The position numbers were made by a program, and so were the translations under genes. The notes beneath the pieces are model-generated. The model was not told the DNA's origin and searched no databases. It worked only from the letters and a program-made list of their open reading frames with translations. From Rickettsiales bacterium (lineage in GTDB: Bacteria > Pseudomonadota > Alphaproteobacteria > Rickettsiales > UBA1997), in NCBI GenBank assembly GCA_005787525.1, contig SYAR01000002.1, positions 1 through 48,030 of the forward strand: a DNA stretch of 48,030 bases, in the 5' to 3' direction. This document shows positions 35,621 to 45,342 of the stretch, in pieces. Position 1 is the stretch's first letter, and the number at the start of each line of letters is the position of its first letter.

Positions 35621-35908
35621 TTAAATCGAAAGCAAGCTCGTAATTAACATTAAAATAACCAATAAGTAAATGAGTGAAATAAAAGAACATGAGAAGCTTA
35701 TTATTTCTAATTGGGAAGCTGATTTTGAGTAGTTTGGATTGTGGTTGATGCCATACATCATGAGGCCGAGAATGATTAAAACCACCGAATAAACTAAAGC
35801 GAAAAAACCACTTTCGATGAATAGATCTGATAAAAAATATAAACCATATAAAAAAATAATTGGGATTAAAAAATTTACCAAACTATTAATTATTTGATCA
35901 TCTTTCAT
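35621..35908 (-). CDS. Small four-helix membrane protein, possibly MnhB-related
   Basis: The 95 residues have three or four hydrophobic segments (FLIPIIFLYGLYFL, FFALVYSVVLIILGLMMYGI, IISFSCSFISLIYLLVILMLI). The first pair loosely recalls the N-terminal part of Na+/H+ antiporter subunit B (MnhB), but the diagnostic PGGGFQGG is missing. I treat the link as weak. It is isolated between a structured repeat and a strong bidirectional terminator. Confidence 0.5.
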   Translation of the reverse strand: MKDDQIINSLVNFLIPIIFLYGLYFLSDLFIESGFFALVYSVVLIILGLMMYGINHNPNYSKSASQLEIISFSCSFISLIYLLVILMLITSLLSI

Positions 35909-35933
35909 TTTAAAAATACAATTAAATTGAAAT

Positions 35934-35974
35934 AAAAAAACCCCGATATTCTTTTGAAATATCGGGGTTTTGAT
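35934..35974. terminator. Strong bidirectional terminator
   Basis: CCCCGATATT (35941-35950) pairs with AATATCGGGG (35958-35967) over a 7-base loop, with A7 before and T4 after, so it works on both strands. It closes the pilin transcript that ends at 35995 and insulates the small membrane protein gene. Confidence 0.85.
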
Positions 35975-35994
35975 AAAGTATATTATTTTTAATA

Positions 35995-36792
35995 TTACGA
36001 ACTTACATCAACACGGAATGTAAGAACACAAAGTTTTTTAGCACCTTGGGCAACATTGTATGTCGACGTTGTAGAGCAGATTTCGCCAGCAGCTGCACTT
36101 TGATTAGCAGATTGAACGTTTCCACTGTTAGCTTTACCATCATCAATTTTAGAATCGATAGATAATGCATCTGGAGCAGAAATAATTTCTGTTGAAGCAT
36201 TTTTGGATTCAGCTGGGGAAGCCAAATTCATTCCATTGATTAAAGTAGGAGCAGTTGATGAATTATAAGCCACTGTCGTTCCTGTCAATACCACAACATT
36301 TTGAAGTGTCGAGGAGTTATAATCAAAAGCCCAACCAGCACCTTTAATTTTAGAACCAGGGATATTGGTAACTGGAACCAGTATGCCAGGGGAAAGTAAA
36401 GTTCCATTGGTAAGCGGAGTTAATGCTAAATCTATAGCACCTATATCTTTTAGATCAAACCAAGCATCAACACCTTCAGCCACAACTAAATCTGCAGTAG
36501 GGTTGTCATTAACAAATTCAATTTTGTTATCTCTGTCACCAAGAGCAGCTGCAATGGAACTTTGTCCAACGTTGGTGCTTGCATCACCTGGATATTGATC
36601 ATATTGAGTAAAGAATGAGTTAACAGCTACAGCATAACCTCTAGCCTCACCCATAATTGAACGAAGCTCTGAGCTTTTGATCAAGCTCGCTCCACCTGTT
36701 ATACCAGCAATTAATAAACCGATGATAATTAATACTATTGACAACTCGATCAAAGAGAATGCCGATTTTTTAGAAGAAAAGGTCTTTTTCAT
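35995..36792 (-). CDS. Type IV pilin / pseudopilin
   Basis: The N terminus is a prepilin signal with a short basic leader and A|FSLIELSIVLIIIGLLIAG, including the invariant Glu5 of the mature protein. Ala again replaces Gly at -1, as in the LamG pseudopilin. The globular part has SIMGEARGYAVAVNSFFTQYDQYPGDAS, the common pilin segment after the helix, and ends with two cysteines 17 residues apart (positions about 239 and 256) that could close a disulfide loop. At 265 residues it is larger than a typical major pilin. It stands alone between two terminators. Confidence 0.88.
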   Translation of the reverse strand: MKKTFSSKKSAFSLIELSIVLIIIGLLIAGITGGASLIKSSELRSIMGEARGYAVAVNSFFTQYDQYPGDASTNVGQSSIAAALGDRDNKIEFVNDNPTADLVVAEGVDAWFDLKDIGAIDLALTPLTNGTLLSPGILVPVTNIPGSKIKGAGWAFDYNSSTLQNVVVLTGTTVAYNSSTAPTLINGMNLASPAESKNASTEIISAPDALSIDSKIDDGKANSGNVQSANQSAAAGEICSTTSTYNVAQGAKKLCVLTFRVDVSS

Positions 36793-36856
36793 AATTTATT
36801 CTAAGAGTTAAAGTTTAATTGAAACAAATTTTTTGATTTTGTTTACTTCTGTAATT

Positions 36857-36885
36857 CATATTGAAAAGATTTTATAACATGTCAA
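36857..36885 (-). promoter_or_regulatory. Possible promoter of the pilin gene
   Basis: On the minus strand a perfect TTGACA (36880-36885) lies about 95 bases before the ATG. Around the right distance downstream there is only a weak -10 (CAATAT/ATATGA near 36857-36863). Confidence 0.3.
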
Positions 36886-36931
36886 ATATTTTTTATAAAT
36901 GTTTTTTAAATGTTTCTTTTTTAGACATGAA

Positions 36932-37414
36932 CTAGCACAAATCAACAAATTCAATTTTTAAAATTTCGTAATTTACTTCTCCACCTGGAGTTTTTATTTC
37001 AACATCATCACCAACTTCTTTACCGATCAGAGCCCTTGCTACTGGCGAGTTTATCGATATTAATCCTTCATCAATATTTGATTCAAATTCGCTAACAATT
37101 TTATATTTTATATTTTTTTGATTATCTAAATTTTCTAAGGTAACAGTTGCACCAAATTTTATTTTATCACTTGTTATTTTAGAAATATCAACCACTTCGG
37201 CACGAATAAATTTATCTTCGTAATCTGCAATTTGCGCTTCAATAAAACCTTGGCGATCTTTTGCCGAATGATATTCAGAATTTTCACGTAAATCGCCAAG
37301 CTCACGCGCCGTAGCAATTTGCTTAATAATATTAGGACGATCTTCATTTTTTAATTTCTCTAATTGGGCCTTTAATTTTTTATATCCTTCGATGGTAATT
37401 TGAAATTTATCCAT
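36932..37414 (-). CDS. greA: Transcription elongation factor GreA
   Basis: The 160 residues show the GreA coiled coil with acidic tip (IATARELGDLRENSEYHSAKDRQGF) and the C-terminal FKBP-like domain (ISINSPVARALIGKEVGDDVEIKTPGGEVNYEIL). It rescues backtracked RNA polymerase by promoting transcript cleavage. It is separated from ahcY by a strong hairpin, so it likely has its own promoter. Confidence 0.97.
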   Translation of the reverse strand: MDKFQITIEGYKKLKAQLEKLKNEDRPNIIKQIATARELGDLRENSEYHSAKDRQGFIEAQIADYEDKFIRAEVVDISKITSDKIKFGATVTLENLDNQKNIKYKIVSEFESNIDEGLISINSPVARALIGKEVGDDVEIKTPGGEVNYEILKIEFVDLC

Positions 37415-37433
37415 GATAACCTCTAAAATTAAT

Positions 37434-37472
37434 AAGCCTTTAAACCCTTGATTATCAAGGATTTAAAGGCTT
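37434..37472 (-). terminator. Terminator of the prs-cycM-ahcY unit
   Basis: GCCTTTAAA (37436-37444) pairs with TTTAAAGGC (37462-37470), and the inner CCTTG/CAAGG pair continues the stem, giving a hairpin of about 14 bp. On the minus strand it is followed by TTATTAATTTT. It begins just past the ahcY stop. Confidence 0.75.
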
Positions 37473-37477
37473 TCTTG

Positions 37478-39536
<2,059 letters not shown>

Positions 39537-39608
39537 AAATTTTTTATTGAAGTTAAGATTTATCCAAAACTAGTTTTAAAATTCTAAAATAATATAAAAT
39601 TTTAAGAT

Positions 39609-40151
39609 TTATTTTGCTTGTTTTTCTAAATATAAAATTACATCGGCTCGATCTTGCGGTTTTTTTAAACCAGCGAATGCCATTTTAGTCCCCGGTAAGT
39701 ATTCTTTAGGCTTGGTAATGAATTGATTAATTGAAGCTCGATCCCAAACTCCACCCTTCGCTTTTAACGCTTCAGAATAAGAAAATCCAGCAAAAACTCC
39801 TTTGGCTCGATTAACGACTCCGTAGAGTCCCGGACCAACTTTAGCACCCTCGCCTTTTCCAACATTATGACATGAAGCACATTTTTTGAAAATTTTGGCA
39901 CCGCGATCAATGTCGGCAGTGATCATTAATTCGGCTAAATCAATAATTTTTTCTGGTTTTTTGGGCACCGGTTTTCCATCAAGCGCGATCTCGATTTCAT
40001 AGCCTCTTTTTTTTACAATTTTTGGTTGATAAAATAAATCGGCAATAATTGTTGCAAAGCCCACCACACAAAAAGCAAAAGCCAAATATGTCGCACCATC
40101 CATTGCAAATTTTTTATTTTTTTTAACTAAATTTTTAACTAAATTTTTCAT
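39609..40151 (-). CDS. cycM: Membrane-anchored cytochrome c (CycM type)
   Basis: The 180-residue protein has an N-terminal membrane anchor (about 20-38) and one haem site CASCH. It continues GKGEGAKVGPGLYGVVNRAKG and ends with the axial Met in LPGTKMAFAGLKKPQDRADVI. This is the class I cytochrome c closest to mitochondrial cytochrome c. It shuttles electrons between the bc1 complex and cytochrome oxidase. It is 2 bases after prs. Confidence 0.95.
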   Translation of the reverse strand: MKNLVKNLVKKNKKFAMDGATYLAFAFCVVGFATIIADLFYQPKIVKKRGYEIEIALDGKPVPKKPEKIIDLAELMITADIDRGAKIFKKCASCHNVGKGEGAKVGPGLYGVVNRAKGVFAGFSYSEALKAKGGVWDRASINQFITKPKEYLPGTKMAFAGLKKPQDRADVILYLEKQAK

Positions 40152-40153
40152 AA

Positions 40154-41086
40154 TTAATCAAACAAAGTTGAAACAGATTTTTCTTGAGTAATGTTTCTAA
40201 TCGCATCTCCCAGAAGCGATGCCACATTTATAATTCTAATATTTTTTACCGATAAAGTTTCGATTGTCGGCTCAATTGAATTGGTGATAACTAAATTTTT
40301 TAACTTAGAATTGGCAATGCGATCGCAAGCTTTTCCCGATAAAACGCCGTGAGTGATGTAAGCCGAAACTGAGTTTGCACCCTTCTCCAGCAAAGCTTCT
40401 GCCCCATTGCATAAAGTGCCCCCTGAATCAACCATATCATCAACAATGATGCAATTTCTACCTTCGACATCGCCAATAATATTCATTACCTCGCTTACTC
40501 CGGCAACAGGTCGACGTTTATCAACAATCGCCAATTCGGCGTTAATTTTTTTAGCGATACCACGTGCCCTAACTAGACCACCGACATCTGGCGAAACTAT
40601 CACCAGATTATTGGTACCAAAATTTTCTTTAATATCACGAATAAAAACTGGGGAAGCGTAAAGATTGTCGACGGGAATATCAAAAAATCCCTGAATTTGA
40701 CCTGCGTGCAAATCAAGCGTAAGAACGCGATCCGCCCCCGCTGAAGTAATTAAATTCGCCACTAATTTTGCCGAAATTGGAGTGCGTGGCGCGACTTTGC
40801 GATCTTGACGCGCATAGCCAAAATAAGGAATCACCGCCGTAATTCTTTTGGCAGAAGCGCGACGCAAAGCATCAATTGCGATCAATAATTCCATGATGTG
40901 ATCATTGGCGGGATAAGAGGTTGATTGAATCACAAAAATATCTTCACCGCGAACATTTTCTTTGATTTCAACAAAAATTTCATTATCAGCAAATTTTTTT
41001 ACATCGGCATTAACAAGCTCAACTCCAAGATATTTGGCGATCTCTTGAGATAAAATTTTATTGCTATTACAGGCAAGAAGTTTCAT
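40154..41086 (-). CDS. prs: Ribose-phosphate pyrophosphokinase
   Basis: The 310 residues contain the ATP-binding [12 protein letters not shown], the flexible [18 protein letters not shown], and the PRPP loop [14 protein letters not shown]. It makes PRPP for nucleotides, histidine and NAD. It heads the prs-cycM-peptidase-ahcY unit. Confidence 0.98.
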   Translation of the reverse strand: MKLLACNSNKILSQEIAKYLGVELVNADVKKFADNEIFVEIKENVRGEDIFVIQSTSYPANDHIMELLIAIDALRRASAKRITAVIPYFGYARQDRKVAPRTPISAKLVANLITSAGADRVLTLDLHAGQIQGFFDIPVDNLYASPVFIRDIKENFGTNNLVIVSPDVGGLVRARGIAKKINAELAIVDKRRPVAGVSEVMNIIGDVEGRNCIIVDDMVDSGGTLCNGAEALLEKGANSVSAYITHGVLSGKACDRIANSKLKNLVITNSIEPTIETLSVKNIRIINVASLLGDAIRNITQEKSVSTLFD

Positions 41087-41214
41087 GATTAAAAAAATTA
41101 ATTTGCAAAATTATTATAAAAAGTTTTATAAATTACTTATATTTTTTATTTTATTTCAAAGTCTATTTTTTGAAGCAAAATTAATCAAGAATTTAATATA
41201 AATTTTCAAAGATC

Positions 41215-41652
41215 ATGGAAAATATTGAAAGTTACGATATTGTTAAAATCCTTCATATTGTAAGCGTTATGTCATGGATGGCTGGCTTATTATATTTACC
41301 TAGAATTTTCGTTTATCATTGCAAAGTTGCGGTGAATTCCGAAAGTGATAAACTTTTTCAAGAAATGGAACGCAAATTATTGCGTTATATCATGAATCCA
41401 GCCATGATTGCGACTTTTATTTTTGGGTTTTATATGGCGATCCAAATCGGCTTCGAGGACTCATATTGGCTTCATCTAAAAATTACTTTGGTCTTGATTT
41501 TAGCAGGTTTTCACGCTTTTTTAAGCAAATGTCGCAAAAATTTTGCCAGCGGGAAAAATAAAAATTCTGAAAAATTTTATCGCATTGCAAACGAAATTCC
41601 AACCGTCATAATGATTGTAAGCGTTGCTCTCGTCATTTTAAAACCATTCTGA
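41215..41652 (+). CDS. hemJ: Protoporphyrinogen IX oxidase HemJ
   Basis: The 145-residue, four-helix protein has VKILHIVSVMSWMAGLLYLPRIFVYH, ERKLLRYIMNPAMIATFIFG and HLKITLVLILAGFHAFLSKC, all conserved in HemJ. It oxidises protoporphyrinogen to protoporphyrin in haem synthesis and is the alphaproteobacterial form of this step. It is divergent from prs. Confidence 0.94.
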   Translation: MENIESYDIVKILHIVSVMSWMAGLLYLPRIFVYHCKVAVNSESDKLFQEMERKLLRYIMNPAMIATFIFGFYMAIQIGFEDSYWLHLKITLVLILAGFHAFLSKCRKNFASGKNKNSEKFYRIANEIPTVIMIVSVALVILKPF

Positions 41653-41661
41653 CTAAAAAAT

Positions 41662-42528
41662 ATGAAAAACGATTATTTTCAATCAATAGAATTTTTAGAA
41701 AAAGAAAAATTTTTTTTAGAAAAACATAATTTGGTAAAAATTATTCAAGACGAAAAAATTTTAATCGATTATGTCCCGTACGCCACGAATGAAAATTTTT
41801 GTGAACAACAACTTTATAGCCATCCCTTTATTTACGCTCATCGCGACGCTTTTGAAAATTTACAAATAGCTTCAAAACTTGCCGATGAAAAAGGTTTTAA
41901 GCTTCGTATTTGGGACGCTTATCGCCCTTTTGAAGTTCAAGCTTTTATGGCCGATAAATTCCCCGAACATGTTGAAAAGGGCTATGTTTCGCACCCAAGC
42001 GAAGGCATTGCAACGCATGTTCGTGGCATTGCGATCGATTTAACTTTGGTCGATAAAAAGGGGGAAAATTTAGACATGGGGACGGGCTTTGACGAGATGC
42101 TAAAAGAATCGCATCATGGCTCTACGGCGTTAAGTGAAAAAAATAAATTTGCCGAAGAAAATCGTAAAATTCTCGTCGACATTATGGAAAAATCTGGCTT
42201 TGAAATTTATGAAAATGAATGGTGGCATTATAATTTAAAAATTTTCAAAAAAGATGGAAAAGGCGAAATCATTGGCGCCGAACCTGTTGCCGATAAAAAA
42301 TATCCAAAAATTCCTCAAGGTGAATTTTTGGATTTATTAACTCCTGAAGTAAAAAAAAACTTTTTTCAAAATTTTGAAAAATTTTTAAAGGAAAAAAAAT
42401 TTGACGATAAAGAAAAAAAAGAAATTAGCGATCGATTTGGTTTAATTATTGTTAATCCGAATCTAGAAATGCAGAATAAAAAAACATCTCAATTAATAAA
42501 TTTAATGGAAAAACAATGTCAAATTTAA
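41662..42528 (+). CDS. D-alanyl-D-alanine dipeptidase (VanX/DdpX family), first copy
   Basis: The 288-residue enzyme has WDAYRPFEVQ, the zinc site THVRGIAID (H119, D126) and ENEWWHY (E186, H189), which are the VanX catalytic residues. The usual Ser two before the first His is Ala. There is no signal peptide. The C-terminal ~90 residues are a lysine-rich helical extension not found in VanX. It cuts D-Ala-D-Ala and so would recycle cell-wall peptides. It follows hemJ by 9 bases. Confidence 0.9.
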   Translation: MKNDYFQSIEFLEKEKFFLEKHNLVKIIQDEKILIDYVPYATNENFCEQQLYSHPFIYAHRDAFENLQIASKLADEKGFKLRIWDAYRPFEVQAFMADKFPEHVEKGYVSHPSEGIATHVRGIAIDLTLVDKKGENLDMGTGFDEMLKESHHGSTALSEKNKFAEENRKILVDIMEKSGFEIYENEWWHYNLKIFKKDGKGEIIGAEPVADKKYPKIPQGEFLDLLTPEVKKNFFQNFEKFLKEKKFDDKEKKEISDRFGLIIVNPNLEMQNKKTSQLINLMEKQCQI

Positions 42529-43055
42529 TTGAAATAAATAATAAAAATCTCGATGTAATTTTCGATATTCGTTACGCCACCGCCAATAATGTTTGCAAAC
42601 AAATTTTATATCACCAACCCTACATCGCACTTCACCCAGAAGCTTATAAAAAATTTGAGAAAGCCGTTGAATACGCCAAAAATCTCGGTTATAAATTTAA
42701 AATTTTTGACGCTTATCGCCCCTTCGCCGTGCAAAAATTTATGTTTGAATATTTTCAAAAATTCCCACAATATCAAAGTTTTTTTTCCAATCCCGCAACC
42801 GGCTCGATTCCACATTGTCGAGGAGTTGCACTCGATTTAACTTTATGCGATTTATTTGGCAATGAAATTGATATGGGCAGTGATTTTGATGAACTTTCTG
42901 ATCTCGCCTTCCATAATTGCTTAAAAATTTCGCAGGCTCAACTCAACAACCGCAACACTTTGCTTGGAATAATGATGTTCGCTGGCTTCGATTTTTATAG
43001 CAAAGAATGGTGGCATTATCAATTATTTGATGCCAGAAAATTTGACATTATTTAG
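42516..43055 (+). CDS. D-alanyl-D-alanine dipeptidase (VanX/DdpX family), second copy
   Basis: There are 179 residues with FDAYRPFAVQ, PHCRGVALD (H100, D107) and SKEWWHY (E164, H167). All zinc and catalytic residues are kept. It overlaps the first copy by 13 bases in another frame. The two share the same core but differ widely in sequence, so the duplication is old. This copy is close to the usual VanX length (about 200). Confidence 0.9.
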   Translation: MSNLIEINNKNLDVIFDIRYATANNVCKQILYHQPYIALHPEAYKKFEKAVEYAKNLGYKFKIFDAYRPFAVQKFMFEYFQKFPQYQSFFSNPATGSIPHCRGVALDLTLCDLFGNEIDMGSDFDELSDLAFHNCLKISQAQLNNRNTLLGIMMFAGFDFYSKEWWHYQLFDARKFDII

Positions 43056-43108
43056 TTTTCTTATCCGCTTCAACCTCTCCAACGCTTAACAAAAATTATA
43101 AGTTTTTA

Positions 43109-43152
43109 ATTAATAATTTTTTTTCTTAAAATAATTAGAAAAAATTATTAAT
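43109..43152 (+). terminator. AT-only hairpin after the dipeptidase genes
   Basis: ATTAATAATTTTTT (from 43109) pairs with AAAAAATTATTAAT (ending 43152) over about 15 bases of loop. It lies 54 bases past the stop. Stability is low because it is all A/T. Confidence 0.3.
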
Positions 43153-43280
43153 AAAATGTCTTATAAAAAAACAATTAGATTATTTTAAGTAAATAATTTG
43201 TATATTTATTGTGCATTTTAGTTAGTAGCAAAATAATAAAAATCTATTAACAATTTAAACCATTAATTATTTTTATTAAA

Positions 43281-43448
43281 ATGACAATTTCCACCAGCTT
43301 TCTTGATAATTTATCGCAATTAAAAATTGATATTATTATTTTAAGCTTTCTTCTCAATATTTTTAAAATTAAATATTTCTTGTTACCACTTCATTTTGTA
43401 GTTTCAAATGCATATTTTAAACTATCAAATTCTTATCAAAGACAATAA
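43281..43448 (+). CDS. Possible 55-residue hydrophobic peptide
   Basis: An ATG ORF of 55 codons (starts MTISTSFLDNLSQLKIDIII, Leu/Ile/Phe-rich middle) ends five bases before the next gene, a spacing that would suit an operon or leader peptide. It has no clear ribosome-binding site, and ORFs of this size arise by chance in AT-rich DNA. Confidence 0.2.
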   Translation: MTISTSFLDNLSQLKIDIIILSFLLNIFKIKYFLLPLHFVVSNAYFKLSNSYQRQ

Positions 43449-43453
43449 TAAAT

Positions 43454-44542
43454 ATGCTCGATTTCTTGCTAAAAAATCAATCAGAATTTCTTAAAAAATT
43501 TCGCGAATATTCAAAAGAAAACTTTGTTTTTCATGAGGTAGTTGACGATTACATTAAGGAAGAGGGAATAACTACAACTCCTTTTTCGGATAAAATTTCT
43601 ACAACTCATATTTTCAACAAAACTCATAATGGCAATGTTTTTGAAATAACTTTTAGTGATAATTTAAATTTTATTATGGCAAAAAATAAAATAATTGAAG
43701 AGGACGGAACCTGCAAAGCTTATATATTAATTGATAACCAATGCGGCTCGACTAAAATGAATTGTCACGTAAATAATTATAGTAAAAATCCCTTTCCGAT
43801 TGATTTTACGCTAGAAGGGATTGGTTCTGTTGAGCATTTTTTTCTAAACGAAGATTTTTCAAAGATTCATGAAATAAAATTCGGCACTTGGCGCTTTCCA
43901 AATGAAGAAGAATTTCACAGTGGCAGAATTTTAAATTTATTTCCAGCAATTTTAAGAGAAGATCAACCATCGATTGAAATAGAATTTTCTCAAGATAAAG
44001 ATAATGTAGCCTTTCAAATTCAATTTAATTCGGGTAATTCAAGAGAAGAGGAAAGTCAAATAAGTGATTTCAATATTTGTTTTTCAATTGATAAAGCAAA
44101 ATCGGATTATTTAATATCGGCTTACAGAAATCCAGTAGAATTAAGGTCTTACATGATCGCTAATCTTAAAGATGCAACGCAAACACTCCTAAATGACAGC
44201 ATAAGTAAATGGCTTTCTGGGGAAATAGATATTAAAAAAATTTTATCTGAAGCTGATAGCGATGAGATTGAAATAACTTATGAAATTTTGCCTGATAAAT
44301 CTTGCGACCACCCTCAATCGCAAAAAGATATGACAAGTGAATTAGGTGCTCGGCTTTATAGTAAAATACCTCGCAAACCCCATCCCAGCGAAGAAGAATT
44401 GCAAGAAATTGAAAAATGTGACGAAGGTGAGTCGCGAAAAGTTTCAAGACCCGCAAATATTGAAGAAAAATTTCCAAATCAAAAAGCTAAAAATCCACAA
44501 GTTCGAAATATCCATCAAGAAACTTCGTGGGTTAGGCTTTAA
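43454..44542 (+). CDS. Hypothetical protein, 362 residues
   Basis: I do not recognise this protein. It has no signal peptide or membrane segment. The N-terminal ~230 residues look like a mixed alpha/beta fold with many short strands. Residues from about 285 are polar and disordered-looking, rich in Glu, Lys, Pro and Ser (KIPRKPHPSEEELQEIEKC). Codon use resembles its neighbours. It lies in the accessory region together with other unassigned genes. Confidence 0.7.
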   Translation: MLDFLLKNQSEFLKKFREYSKENFVFHEVVDDYIKEEGITTTPFSDKISTTHIFNKTHNGNVFEITFSDNLNFIMAKNKIIEEDGTCKAYILIDNQCGSTKMNCHVNNYSKNPFPIDFTLEGIGSVEHFFLNEDFSKIHEIKFGTWRFPNEEEFHSGRILNLFPAILREDQPSIEIEFSQDKDNVAFQIQFNSGNSREEESQISDFNICFSIDKAKSDYLISAYRNPVELRSYMIANLKDATQTLLNDSISKWLSGEIDIKKILSEADSDEIEITYEILPDKSCDHPQSQKDMTSELGARLYSKIPRKPHPSEEELQEIEKCDEGESRKVSRPANIEEKFPNQKAKNPQVRNIHQETSWVRL

Positions 44543-44650
44543 TCCCAAAATTTACTGTAAATTAATTAATTTTAAAATTAACCAAAAAACATTGTTTAAA
44601 ATCATAATATTTTTAAACTAAAATTAGTTTTATATAAAAATTTTTAAATC

Positions 44651-45247
44651 ATGCGAAATATTGCCATTCTAAGCTTAACACTATTTATTATTTTCACAAC
44701 TTCATGTAATGGCTTAACCAAAAAATTGTGGAATTGGCATAATTATGATGAAGAATTTAAGCATTTTTTAATCAATTCGCAAAATGGTTATGTAGTTTTT
44801 TTAGCGGAAAAATTTCATTATGTTTTTATTGATAATTCCAATTTAATGAAAAATATTTTATTATGGAAAGACCGCCGAACCCTTTATATTGACACTTCGG
44901 CAACTGAAATTCATATCAACAAAAATAATCAAGCAACCGGCGAAGTTTTGATTCGTAGCTTTTCCGAAAATTTAATGCCTCATCGCGAAGCTTTTTTGAT
45001 CAATCATAGCTTCAAAAAAGATGACAAAGGTTGGTATTTAAAACTTAAAATTTTTGGCAATCGCTATCTCGCAAATCCCAATATTCACGGCAATTTTCCG
45101 CAATTAGATTTAAGTTATAAAATTAAAATTGCCGAAGATTTAGAAAAAGGTGAGATTTTAACGGCGACCGCCCTCACCCCAATAGCTATAACCGCTGACG
45201 GCATCATCACCATCGGCAAAATTTTACTTTCGCCCTTTGGAAATTAA
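44651..45247 (+). CDS. Putative lipoprotein, 198 residues
   Basis: The signal ends IIFTTSCNG, a lipobox-like TSC with Cys at about residue 19. The mature part is beta-rich (FHYVFIDNSNLMKNILLW, KKDDKGWYLKLKIFGNRYLAN) and the last ~30 residues are hydrophobic and Ala/Ile/Thr-rich, perhaps a second membrane contact. No family assigned. A repeated terminator follows 8 bases after the stop. Confidence 0.65.
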   Translation: MRNIAILSLTLFIIFTTSCNGLTKKLWNWHNYDEEFKHFLINSQNGYVVFLAEKFHYVFIDNSNLMKNILLWKDRRTLYIDTSATEIHINKNNQATGEVLIRSFSENLMPHREAFLINHSFKKDDKGWYLKLKIFGNRYLANPNIHGNFPQLDLSYKIKIAEDLEKGEILTATALTPIAITADGIITIGKILLSPFGN

Positions 45248-45254
45248 GTTTTTT

Positions 45255-45292
45255 GCGTTAAAAAAATAGCCTAAACAGCTATTTTTAGCGAA
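45255..45292 (+). terminator. Repeated hairpin terminator (copy 2)
   Basis: GCGTTAAAAAAATAGC, a short loop and GCTATTTTTAGCG form the same hairpin as at 35388-35425, differing at one base (A for G after TAAAC). It sits directly after the lipoprotein gene and before the convergent ankyrin-like gene, so it serves both. Confidence 0.75.
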
Positions 45293-45342
45293 AAAAGATG
45301 AAGCAAAAAATTAGCAAATATAATTAGTTAATTTGGCATTAT

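Larger units (their letters stand above)
43056..43453. other. Intergenic region before the 362-residue orphan
   Basis: About 400 bases, very AT-rich. It holds the hairpin at 43109-43152 and a 55-codon ORF at 43281-43448. Nothing else with clear structure was seen. Confidence 0.5.
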
